A stretch of 64,000 nt of DNA from Paralichthys olivaceus (taxonomy: Eukaryota; Chordata; Actinopteri; Pleuronectiformes; Paralichthyidae), in assembly GCF_024713975.1 (NCBI RefSeq), contig NC_091113.1:12102501-12166500 (forward strand). Reading direction: 5' to 3'. Numbering within the stretch: the stretch's first letter is position 1; each line of letters begins with the position of its first letter. Below the pieces are notes generated by a model, which saw only the letters and a program-made list of their open reading frames with translations, was not told the origin of the DNA and searched no databases. The translations under genes were made by a program, and so were the position numbers. This document shows, one piece after another, positions 23,201 to 35,046 of this stretch.

Positions 23201-25473
23201 AGCAGCTTTAAGGACCACATTAGCAGTCTATTTAGATCTGAGTGATCTTTCTCTCATGTGCAGGAAGGGTCACAATTGATTTGATCTTTTTATTTTTTTT
23301 TATTTTATTCACATTAATTAACATTAAAGGCTTATTTTAATTTTCTTTAACATCTTCTCCCTCCCCCAAACCCTCCCCTGGTCCAAAAAACAAAAAACTA
23401 CGAAGAGAGAAACACTAACATGAAACAAATAAACAAAATAATAATAAAATAAAAATAAAGAACATAAATAAATACAAATAAGTCAGATTTGATCATTTGT
23501 GGCAGAGTGTATGTGTGTGCACTCGAGAATCTGACAGGGGTTCATTAAGTCGGTTGTAATTTGAGAAAATAATTAACAATAATTTAGTACTCTCCAAGAA
23601 AAGATTTGCTATGCTTAATTAGACAGAGCTTTAAAATATGGCTCGGTTCAAAGTTGATCATGTTGTTCATGTTCTTATGTTGTCCATGTGGGATAATTAC
23701 ATTCGCTGAAGAAAGGAATTAGCATCTCACGGCTGTTTCAGACAAAGCCCTGAGTAATGAACCATACTGCAAATAATTCAACTGTACCATGAACGTCACG
23801 CACACATTCACACACACCCTCCCACGCGTGTCACATTTCTTTCCCATTTGATTTCATATTCTTTGCAACAGGAATTATGTACAAGCTGTTTTTCTGTCCT
23901 CATTTGGTCATTTTGAAGCTCTGTTTTATTATTTGGTTTCATAATAAGTGAATGTTTGATTATCTATTAATTGCTGCATTTTCATCACTTTGCTCCTCTG
24001 TTTTACTTCTCGCTGAAACTAATTCTGTCCAAGCTGAACCTTATTTAATCCCTTTCAGAAGCTTTTCGGAGTCAAGGCTCAAGCACTTGCTAAATTTATC
24101 TTCTTACTGCTGACATTCAAAGATTTTTATATATCCTGATGTAAAAGGACTTTTGTGTTTTCTACCTCAAGTGCAAAGAAGAACATTCGCCTCGACTGAT
24201 GGACAACAGTGATTTGATCTTCACCACAAACGTTCAGAAGAGCGTTAAACTATATTACTAATATTTAGGTCAATAGATTGAGATCCATGCACCAGAAGAG
24301 TCACTTCCTGTGCAGCTTTGCATTCAAATCATGGAGTCTGCTTGTGGGCTGCAGGAGCTGCTCAGTCCAGCCCATAGAGGGCAGTCTTGTCAGTGCTGAT
24401 GTTGATGCTGCTGAGGTGTAAAATTTATATTATTATTTTTGCCAAGCCAACTAATAAGAATAAGACCGAGGCTCAGAATCCATTAACTGAAGCAATATGA
24501 ATAATTTTGAACATTTCATATGATGTTATTCCACTGTTCTTTTTATTGGCATTTATCGGGTTGTGAAACACCACCAGTATAAATCTGATTTAACTTTAAA
24601 TAACCACTAAGCATCTTTATTGTCTGCACTTGTCAATGTGGCACTAAACCCCTCTCACAGCCTGTGATTTCTCTGCCACACCCCTCGTACTAATGCGAGA
24701 TCGTCTCTCAGCCAATCACTTAATCCCAACACACAATATGATTTAATTGGATATAATTCAATTCAATGTGTTCTTGCAGAATAACACAAAGAAAAAAATA
24801 TAGCAGATTATGGGTTAGAATCCGATTCATTCTCTCAGCACACGGAGTTGAAGCTAAAAGAACCTCTTACACTTAACTCTTGTTATGAGGCGGTGTCATG
24901 ATTGTCATATTGTTCTCACTCAGCTGGTACTTTAGAGCATTCTTAAAGGCTGTTTTTAAGACATTGGAAAGGAGATGAAAATTTGCTATTTTTTATTAAA
25001 TTCTTTTTATATACAGTATAGTCATGTGAAGGTATGATTTCCATATGCGCTGCCCCATCAGGGTTATACTGTGAGGTCATGTGGAAGAATAGAACTGACA
25101 AGTGCTTCTCAATTTCTTATTTAATAAAGTCCACCATCATTTATCCAAAGTGACGTAAGTTGTAAACATCAAAGCAGCAAATACATACATATATATATAT
25201 ATATATAAAACGTACAAACAAATTTCAGCTACAGCGCAAAAACATCAGACCTTCAGAAACTCCTGTCGGTCTGCATAAGAGCTACCTTTAAGTCTATACA
25301 GGCAAATAAAACTGATGTTCTGTTTGGTGACATTCAGATTCTGCGTCTTCTCCATTTAATGCAATGAATCCATTCTGCAGCCTCAGGTTTCTCTCTCCGG
25401 ACTAGTCAGATTCTGGACAAGACTCTGAACTGGTCACAATCTTGGCTAATCAGAATCCTAGCCAGACTCTGGA

Positions 25474-28400
25474 CTAGTCAGACTCTGCCCCGGAGACCTC
25501 AGGTGGGATCCTCTCTATAGATTCTGTGGAGGAGCTTTGGGAGCCTCGGGGCTGAGGAGACGGATTTTGGGAGCCTTGAGGTTGGTCCATCCCAGAATGC
25601 ATCAGGGGTAAGTAGATGTCGTCCATGTTTGGCAGCACAAACACTTTCTGGAGAGGAAGAAAAAAACAACATAAATGGTATATTTGTGTTTCTGAAACCA
25701 AGACGGAAACACTGTACGCACAGGTTTCCTTTACCTGGAACTCATCCTGCAGCTTCCTCTCGATCCACTCTGTCACATGGCAGAAAGTAACCTCCCTCTC
25801 CCCCAGTTTTGGACGCACGTGCAGTTCCAGCTTGGGCGGCACACAGAAGCTGTACCTGCAGATGAGATCATAACATTTACTTCTCATGATCTCATGTGCT
25901 GATTAAAATAAGCGATTAGAGAAATAAATACATGTTCCTTTAAGAGGAGATGAATCACAACAGTCGTAACAAGCTGATGAAGAATGAGTGTGTCTGAACA
26001 TGCAGTGTTAAGAGTTTCACAATCCACGTCTTTGTAAATCCAGTTTCCTTTATTTCAAATGTGACACATCATCTAAAAAAAAGGGTTGTTAATTTTTTTT
26101 GTACATATTATTTTGGCATCCTGCTTGAAATAAGGGAGTGCCCTACTTATCAGTCTTTTAAAACCCATCTGACACTATGACTCATGGTCAACAGCATCAC
26201 GTTCCTCAATGTGCTTTATCCCTCTCAAATAAACAAGTATAAAAATAGAATTTGCACACACGGGTGTGTTTACAAATAATTCACCTCACACTTCCTTGTC
26301 GTTTTCTGTAACAGCAATAATTCCTTTCTTTGAGAGGATGACCATCCCCTCTAAGGTAATTTGAGAAATTACTGTGATACATGGTAGGGAAATACACTGG
26401 ACTGCAATACCACAGTTTTACATCTAACTAAAAAAGAGGTTTGTCCTGACGCCAGTGAAAATGGGCTAAACTACATCCTATTCAATTTGGTCAGATTCTG
26501 GAAAAAAAACTACTTTGATATCTGTTTCACAACATTTTTCTGCAGACTCAAGAAAAGAGGGAGAATGTTTGAAAGCTGAACTAGGGAAATGGTTCATTGA
26601 ACAAGGAAAGCATACAGGTCCTTTCAAAACTGAAAATGCAGGATAAAAAAAACACAATATGGAATTTAAATGAATTCAAAATTTATTATTCTAAAGTAAA
26701 ATAATAGTGTAAATGTATACTGTATACCGCAGCTTGATTTGACTAGTGAGTCTAAATCCTGAATCCCTTATTGTCTTTAATCCGGCCTTTGGATCAGACA
26801 CAAAGCAGTTGACATTTTCTATTTTTCACCAGCATTTTGTTTGTACCATATCCTGTCAGTAGGAGGAGGAGGGATGTTGACGACCAGAGTCCCAGACAGC
26901 TCCTGAACCTCCACGGTGAGCAGCAGGGGTGTGTTGGACATCTCCTCAAACTTCTTTTTAATAAACTCGTTCTCCGTGGCCCTCTGGAAGTACTTAGATT
27001 TAGCGATTTTGTCCACAAATCTTAAAATCTTCCTTCCAGTCTTGCCTCCCGCTGTCCTGTAAGAGAAGATTAGAGGAGAAGATGAGGGAGAGGAGAGGAG
27101 AGAAGAGGAGACTTAGTATGATCTTGCGTTTGTGAGTAGATTCAGTATTTAGATGAGAAGTTCAAATCTGAGTAGGGATGAGAGGCTGAAATGTAAATGA
27201 AGCGACAGCCATCTGGAGTGTGAAGTCGGCCCAGTTTATTTTCTGCTTTAAAATGTGAGGATTCACAACACAGTAGGGTAGACATGCTGCAGATTACTGG
27301 TGATGAAAGTGGAAAGATTTTCTTTGACATGAAACTGTTTACGTAAATATAATTTGACTTACTTATCGATCAACAGAAGTAAATACATTTGTAATACTCT
27401 TCACAAGCAAAAAAAAAATCCTTTTAACGTTAAATGAAAAAGTTATTTAAGCCGTTATATATAGCACAGTATTTTGTTTGACATGACTGAACTTTATATT
27501 TACCCTTCAGTTACTGGTGTGGATCCCTTCTCCCCGACCAGGCCCTGAGGCTCGGAGAGAAGCAGCTCTTCCTCATCAGAGGAACCAGCGCTGGAGGACT
27601 CTACATCACTGTCAGCCAACACACTGGGGATGGGCCGGCAGCTGGGAGGAAGGCATGTTAGTCTATTTAAAAAGGACCATAAACTGCATATATAGATGGA
27701 CGTTGATTCTCTACTTCTTCCCAATGTACAAATATGAAGCTTAAATTTTCCAGATATTGATGTGACATCATTTGGAGCTGGTAGTGGAGTGTGTGAGAGT
27801 GGAGCCCCAGTATCGAGGTCCCATCGACACATGCTCTTCGCGATCATGACATTTCACCATATACTTGGCCTGTGTCCAATCCACTAACATGGTATATGGC
27901 CTACATTGCAACCAGCCACTAGGGGGCGATCAAGATGATTTGGCTGCAGGTTTGGGCAGCTGTCATGTCGTCCATCTATGATTGCAGAGAATGTTACAAG
28001 CCATAATCTGCACAGTGCTCACCCCCACCACATAAAGATACTGAATTTGTATTGGTTGGTTCTGTCACTAGAACTACATTTACTGCATATTCGTGCATTT
28101 GTATTCATAAAAGGAGATCTGTGAAACACCATATGGGATTTAAATGTTTCTTTCCAGTTAATCTCATACGTGTGTGGTACAAACCGTGGGCTGCCAGTTT
28201 CAGAGGCACAGTCTGCGTCCTGGCCGCCCTCTTTGCCCAGCTTGGACAAATTAAATTTAGTCTGCAGGGTCATCTGCAGGGCACCAGTGTAGACCAGCTG
28301 CAGCTCCACCCACAGACCTGTAGGGGGCAGCACACAGAGGTCAACTCCACACAACCAAACCTAAAACAAAGCAAACAACCTAATCTAGGCACACACCGTT

Positions 28401-28750
28401 TTAGAGGGTAGATTAAAAAAAGATTATCGAGCCAGAAAATGAAATTAATAATAAATTATGCCAGATTACAAACCCTGCTCAGATGTTGACACATGGACAC
28501 ACGGACTAAGCAGGAAAAACTGGGAAAATCCTGAGAACAAGGTGAGTGACACAGTTTAAACTCCTCCGTCATTAGGAGTGTTGACTGCCAGGAGGCCAGA
28601 TTTTAAAACGCATCCACACGTATGAGCCAATATGCTCTAAATGTTGAAGGCCGTAGCGTAATGACTGCTCTGCCCCGTGAGATTACAACAGGATAACCAC
28701 GTCTGATCTGATGCTTTGCAGTACTCAGCCGTAATCACATGAGCAAGTGT

Positions 28751-28806
<56 letters not shown>

Positions 28807-31800
28807 TGCACTCACCTCTGTGGTTAACCTCTGGTTTTGAGCAAGCAGTGATATGTGGCATAGAGCAGCCCATATCCAACTCAGTCAGGGTGAGCTCATT
28901 CATAAAGTAAGGCAGCTGCAGGGAATATACAACATAGTTTCATTAAAACTAAAATGTATCAATTTAAGTATTTTCTGTGACTTTAAATTGCCACTGTAAC
29001 TGTTTTTAAAACTGTGCTCACTCTAATTTTGCTGAGCTTCTTCTGGATCTTTTGGGAAACTGCGTCGGCCCAGTACTTCTCTCGCAGGAAGTCCCAGAAA
29101 ATCCTACCAATGAGAGCATCAACCCATGCAGTCTGACTCTTCCCAGGGTTCTCTGCTAGATAACAAGTACACTAAAGGAAAAGACACAAAAGCTGAATGT
29201 TTAGGAACATTTGAAGAAGAGAATATTTTCACTGGATGAAGTGTCAGGCTATAGCAACAGAAAACTGCCTCTGGAATGTTTCTACAGATTCATTTCATGT
29301 GCTTCACTTAATGTCATCTACAAGCGTGACGTACGTTTCCTCTGATGGTGGGGCTTGTCTCAGGGCTGCCGGCTTCAGGGCTGGACAGGGGGGTCATCTC
29401 CTCTGTGGCCAGGAGACGAGCCATGTAACTGGGGTAGTCTAACAGTAAATGGCCCCTGGTGCTATTGAAGGTCTGACTGACATTAGCTGCAGGAATGCAG
29501 GGGACTGGTGGTGTGCAGGGGGCGTCATCGTCACTGCTGCCCACTGTGCTGGAGCCTCTGTTGCTTGGATTACTTGAGGCACTACAGCTGTGAGCCAGCT
29601 CTGGATCACCTGGAGAATCAAGGAAACATTTCACTGGTTGGTTTGGATAATGTTCATGTAGGTGCTGTTTCCCCTTATTTGCAGCATTAATGCTAAACTA
29701 AGCTTACAGGATTTAGTTTCAAACTAGAATTACTCCCCTGCAGTTATACACCTCGACTATTCTGTAGTTGATCATCTTTTTTCCAGACTCATATGAGGTC
29801 ACCATGACCTTTGACCTCAATATTCTAATCAAATTCATCCTTTACTCCAAGAGGTTTGTACCAAATTTGGAAAAATTACATCAAGGCGTTCTTAAGATAC
29901 CGCGTTCACAAGAGCGAGACACACGGACAACCTGAAAACATATTGCCTCCGGCCAATGGCTGTCACCATCTTATAACAAAAACATGAGTCATCTAACTCA
30001 AGTCTCTTTTTAAGTCTCTTTCAAATGTAAGTCTCTTTTCCTTCACAACTCACCATCCATCCCAGAGAGTGAAGCACTTTTATTTTGTCCTATTATTTAA
30101 TGCATTTTACATAAATGGAGCAACATGCAAAAAGAAGTGTGACTGCTTAAAATAACTGATTTGATATGAATTCTCTTCTGCAGTGTTTCCTTATGCCAGG
30201 TCACAAAACCATGGTGAGATCTGTGTGTTACCACCATAGGGATTGACTTTGAAATGCAAAGAATTGGGGCATGTAATCCATAATCCACACCCATGTAGCA
30301 TTTGTATAGATGCCTTATCTAGAATCCTTCTCTGCTCTAATGCATTATTAACGTTTGTCATACCCGATCTGGACACACATCTGTCAGGCCTCTGTATGTC
30401 CCTCTCCTTATCCCTCTCTGTATCCATGGATGCAAAGAGGAAATGGCGAAACCACTCTTCTTTCTCTCGTCCTGTGCGGCCGAAGAGGTAAAGAGTGGTG
30501 GGGAGGTCATGGACGGGTTTGGCGGAACTTTGTTTTGGGCTTGACGGTTCTGCACCCGGCTCCTCTCCCCGACTCTCCTTCAGCCTTCCTCCCACATCCT
30601 CCTGTGAGTTTACTGCCTCGACAAGTTGGATGCAGATGGGATACTTTGGGTTCCACGTCCTCTTGCGTGCCAACACAGATGGTAGCAGGAATACCTTTGG
30701 GGAAGAGTGGCAGAGTTTTGTTGTGGCAAAGCACAGACAACTGTTGAATTGGCAATGCAGTCAGATGTCTCATTTGTTGACTGTTAATCAATGCTGAAGA
30801 GTTTAATCAATATCAGAATTTGATTTCATGGTTTCTTTCCAGTAGACAGTTATTTCAAATAAGCTTTTCTCTATTTTTGTCTTGATTCTCTAAGGTATTC
30901 CAAGTAACTGCAGAAGAATAGAGTGCAGCTGCCATCTTACTTTGCTCTTTTCAAGATGAAAGCAGCGTGACTTGACAAAAGTGGCTTCGTGGACTCTTTC
31001 GTTGTATGTGGCCCTGCGGCTGATGTTGGTACGAGGGGAGTCCAGATGGAGACAAGAACCCTCCAAGGTGGCAAACACGGAGTGAGTCAGAGCTGGATGG
31101 AAGCTCTCTGGGTCGTAATCCTGTATCTCATTCATCCAGCCCTGGAAAGAAGGAGGGTAAATGCTGATTTAAAAAAAAATCACCTCATGTTTGTAATAAG
31201 CCTGGAAGTTAAGAACAGAGAGAAAAGAAATGTGATTGTAGATGTATGTTACTCTAAGACGTGTCAGAGACAGATCCAGAGTGGATCCAAATTATAAAAC
31301 ATGGCAAATTTATCTCTGGGCATTTAAATATAATTGTTTTTTAACAAGGAAAATTTAGTTATGAAACAAAGGCAAAAAAAGGAATATGGTTGGCTTTCCA
31401 GACAACACGTCTTTCCAGACTTTATACTGTTGTCAACAAACTACCAGGCACAAGCTGTGAGTTACAGATGGCAAGGATTCGGCATATGCCTCAATTACGT
31501 CATGTGGGATAGTTGATAGAGATGTGAAAGATTACCTGTATCAAAGACTTGTGAATGTGTAATCTGACAAATCAAGACCACTTAGTGATCACCTGTTGCA
31601 ACAACAGTATATCCAGTAAATGACGGTTTAATTGCATTTACATTGCAATGTTTCCAGGCACTTCTTTTGTAGTCAGTACCAAGTCGGATTTACCAGTCAT
31701 ATATGAAAACATGGATGCAAGTAATCACAGCAAATATGTGAGCATCTTCTTCTTTGTACAATTATTGGCGGGTGACAACCAATGTCAGTGTGCATTATTT

Positions 31801-34800
31801 TCACCTACTGTGTTGCTGCACTATTCCTTGAGGCACTGCAGTACCAGGTTAATGTGTGGAGTGGACAAAGCCAGCCCCAATTCCATCTCCCTGTTCCCAA
31901 AATCAATGTAATATATAGTCCCCTGCTATTCGCTTCTATATTATAATTAGCTTCTATTTTATAATATTATAAAATAGCAGAGAAGCCTGTTTATTTGTGA
32001 GCATGTGTGTGCTTTAAAATCCAGTCTTAGAATAAGACATTAGCTTAATACTGTTATACGATGATCCCCATTGTTTATATACAGTATACTGTATATATAA
32101 ATATATATGACAATCCAAACACTACGTTAAAACAGTTTACGACCAAATGGAGGAATTAGCTCAGGGCTGAGTGAGTAAACCGCCGTTTCCAACTATCACC
32201 ACCACTCTACACCCCCACAGCCGACTCGCGGTCTGACAAATAACATTTTCTTTCTGCTTGTTTCCTTCACTAATTGCCTCTGGAACTGACAGTGTCTGGA
32301 CGCTAACTGTCCTCTCCAGTTGCCCAGTGTCAAGCTCAGCCAGGAGGGGAACAGTAATTTCCTCTGCAGCTCCAGCAGTTTTTATTATTAATGGTTTTAA
32401 TTGCATTCTGGGCACCTTATGTAGTTACATGCCACTTTCAGAAGCTTTAGATTTGTTAAGGAACACACTTGAGTTGCTCGAGTGAACGGACTCTGTTCAG
32501 TTTTAGAATAAATTGGCATGGATGAAAAATAATTGCAAGTTCTCTTGTTACGGTAATCTGTCTGTTTCATGAAAAAGGATTTCTGATGGATTTTTCACTT
32601 GTAAAAGCTGCAAGTCAAACTAGCCTGCAGCTATTCTATATTACACAATCAGAAAAACAAAACTTCTTCTGTTTTCAACCTTTTTCTGACTTCAAATCAT
32701 TCCTTTGTACTGCCTGGTATCACTTTCAAGAGAATCACAGACTTGGAGGAAAACTGGTGGTTCAGGTGTGTCCAGCATATTGACATTTTTATGATCAGGA
32801 TGCTACAGTGGCCATTTGTGTCTATATAATAGTTAAATAATGAACTGTAGCAGCCTGATACCATTCATATTCCACATTTGCATATACAAAAACCTGAATT
32901 GAAATGATCGATTTTTAAAACAATTGAAATCTTGCAAGTGTATCCCTGGAAGAAGTGGAAAAGCAAAACAGGCAGAAATGTCCACTGGAGCTTTCCAGGC
33001 AAAAATAAAAAAAAAGCCTTTTACAATAAATACATGAAACAAATATAAGTGTCAAATAATTTTGATAGGTCTGGTTAAATTGAGATTTAGTGGCACCAGA
33101 TGATATGAGCATTAACTTGTTTTTTATTGAAGATTTTCTGGACATATGTTTAATATTTTCATTACATTTAACAAAATATGTAATCGCTCAATACTTCTCA
33201 TTCCTGTCTGTTTAATATTAAGCTAAAGCAAATATCTAGTTCACATAGTTACCCTTGCCTTGCTCTATCCAAAGCTACGCCTGCCAAAATTACTAATTAA
33301 CATGCTATATCTTTTATGTTCATTTGATGAAAATGCTTAAGCGTATAAAAGCAATTTTCTATTTGCAGGGAGTAATGAGTAGAGCAGTTGTCCTGGAGTC
33401 TCCTGAGTTTGCTTACCAATTAATCTGCAGATTTGTTTCCCAAAATGACAAACTACTAATTTGAGATACATCGGCTGGGTGATAAAAAATAAATTAAACT
33501 CAAAGCCTGATTATTATGGAAGTAACGAGTGAGTATTGGAGTGAGAGTGAGGAGGTTGAGAATTGGGTGTAAACAATGTGACAATTTCCCACTCTTCATC
33601 CATTTACCTTAAGGATGTCTGGCTCAGTGTTGACAGCGCCACCTGTCAGAATCACTTCTCCGAGCAGGGTCTGTGCTGACCTGCAGGTGGGACGGGGACA
33701 TCGAGACCTGGAGGAACCCATCCTAATGAGCAAGAGTCCTATCAAGAAGCCCAGTGCTAATCCCAGAGCCAGGCCTGAGAAGTATGAGCTAAGAGGTAAG
33801 ATGAAATAGCCGTAAGACAGAACTGCTACACAGAATAAACTCATGCGAGGCAGAGGATGAGGAGGCTGAGGAGGAGGTGAGATCTGAACCAACGGTGCTA
33901 CAGGAATCTGAGAAGCAGCAGGCGGTCTCCTCGCCTGTCTGTGTGTCTCCGTGGCTAACACTTGCATCATATCACCATCTGTACATATTTCAAGCTCGCC
34001 ATCCCGGTTATTTTGTCTGTGGTGATGCACAGGACAGGAGCTGCTGTGAATTATACCGGGATTTCTAACAGAAGGCCAGTCAAACACAGGCAAAAAATCA
34101 ACATCTGTTTTTCTTGAGTTCCTCCCAGGTGAGTCCGAAAGAACCGTGTCTGTGCTACTTTCCCGTCCCAAACCTCTGGAGCCAACATGGTGAGGTCCCT
34201 GGGTCTTACTCTGGTGTTTGGGGCTGCCGACGCTCTCTTCCCTCATGATCTTATTGAACATGCTGCTCAGAGGTTCGTGCACCGCCTCTGAGAGCTTCCT
34301 CTTGGTGTCCTCCAGCTCCATTTTGAAGAAGCCCCCTTTCAAAGCCTCTCCACTTGGGGAGAGTGAGCTCGGAGAAGGGGGCGCAGTGCGAGAGTCCCCA
34401 TTGCTGCGGGCTCTTGGTTGGGTCAGCTGCTTCCACAGGTGGAGGTTGAGGCGGGAGTCTGATTTTGACTGCGACACTTCAGGTTCCGAGCGGGAGAGCT
34501 CCGTGGAGATCGACTTTACAAGGCTGAGAAGGGGCTTGGGTCTAAGGGTGGAACCCTCCTTCAGCTCAAGCTCTGTGGAGAGAGATTTGACCAAGCTAGC
34601 AAGGGGTCGGTGGGTTGGCGAGGATGGGCCAGGGGAGAGGAAACTGGGGCCAGTGGCAGAGCAGTTCCCTAGAGATCCGGGCGAAGAAGGAGAAAGCGGG
34701 ACGTGAAAAGCTTGGGAATGCAACCTGCTATCATCCTCCACAGAGAGCTGCCTCTCCTTAGAGAAAGATATGGACGGATAGTCCACATCTTGATCAAGGG

Positions 34801-35005
34801 AGAAGATGAGCTCACTGTCATCAAGGCTGTCCCACTCTCCCTCTGTCCCTGTCAGCTGGATCACAATCCCTCGGGAAAGATGCCTTCTGCTCCCACAAGT
34901 GGGGGCACCAACTGGGGAGAGTTTTTGGGGTTCCTGGAGAGGTCTGCCATCTCCTCGTTCTTTATCTCCACTTCTCCTTTCCCCATTATTTCCACTCTCT
35001 GCCAT
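25474..35005 (-). CDS. tex2: testis-expressed protein 2, SMP-domain ER lipid-transfer protein
   Basis: ER membrane protein with a lipid-binding SMP domain acting at ER contact sites (animal relative of yeast Nvj2). Eleven coding exons, minus strand: 35005-33608, 31141-30941, 30694-30364, 29609-29335, 29171-29022, 28915-28816, 28317-28185, 27641-27504, 27056-26847, 25855-25735 and 25647-25474; 1076 aa, close to human (about 1130). Order: disordered Ser/Pro-rich N terminus; hydrophobic hairpin about 388-427 (FCVAVLSYGYFILPL ... GLALGLALGFLIGLLLI); PH-like region about 470-640 (GWMNEIQDYDPESFHPAL, LARKRTWNPKYPICI, TLYLFGRTGREKEEWFRHF); SMP about 745-1025 (TAWVDALIGRIFWDFL, LTLTELDMGCSMPHI, VNIPPPPTDRIWYSF, HVTEWIERKLQDEFQ, VFVLPNMDDIYLPLMHS). 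The start codon sits in strong Kozak context (GGAAATGG). Fish may have tex2 and a tex2-like paralogue; I cannot separate them. Confidence 0.94.
27885..27990 (-). repeat. fragment of 'AGCGCCCCCTGGTGGC' type fish repeat
   Basis: CAACCAGCCACTAGGGGGCG followed by ATGATTTGGCTGCAGGTTTG, inside a tex2 intron. The reverse complement corresponds to the copies near 52 kb and 54 kb. Confidence 0.45.
28748..28803. repeat. (GT)n microsatellite, (CA)n in the tex2 sense strand
   Basis: About 22 uninterrupted GT units plus a few interrupted ones. In tex2 transcript orientation it is a CA tract that begins about 12 bases after the 5' splice site of the exon at 28816-28915. Confidence 0.95.
29790..29968 (+). 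repeat. dispersed fish repeat ('CAAGGCGTTCTTAAGATACC' family)
   Basis: Landmarks: ATGACCTTTGACCTCAATAT, TACTCCAAGAGGTTTGTACC, CATCAAGGCGTTCTTAAGAT, ACCGCGTTCACAAGAG, CACGGACAACCTGAAAACAT and TGCCTCCGGCCAATGGCTGT. Recognised as an abundant percomorph element, lying in a tex2 intron. Confidence 0.75.
31142..33607 (-). other. tex2 intron, 2.5 kb
   Basis: AT-rich. It contains a perfect palindromic AT element near 32078-32108 and several short open frames without splice support. No nested gene recognised. Confidence 0.6.
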
Positions 35006-35046
35006 TTCCTCACTTTACATCCCACAGCCAAGGCACCTACACGTCA

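Larger units (their letters stand above)
19921..25473. other. spacer between noxo1 and tex2, including the probable tex2 3' UTR
   Basis: No exon recognised. It contains a CA microsatellite, two dispersed-repeat pieces, an A/T-rich low-complexity belt near 23285-23480 and an (AT)n at 25185-25207. The last several hundred bases before 25474 are probably tex2 3' UTR (minus strand); a minus-strand AATAAA is at 24992-24997. Confidence 0.5.

Noticed and set aside
26819..26846. Longer version of the tex2 exon using the GTGAAA donor further on
   Set aside because: That donor gives phase 1 and breaks the frame into the next exon. The GTAC donor after 26847 gives DRIWYSF, matching the family.
32161..32415. 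Open frame inside the large tex2 intron
   Set aside because: It fits no part of TEX2, whose flanking exons already join in frame, and has no independent signals.
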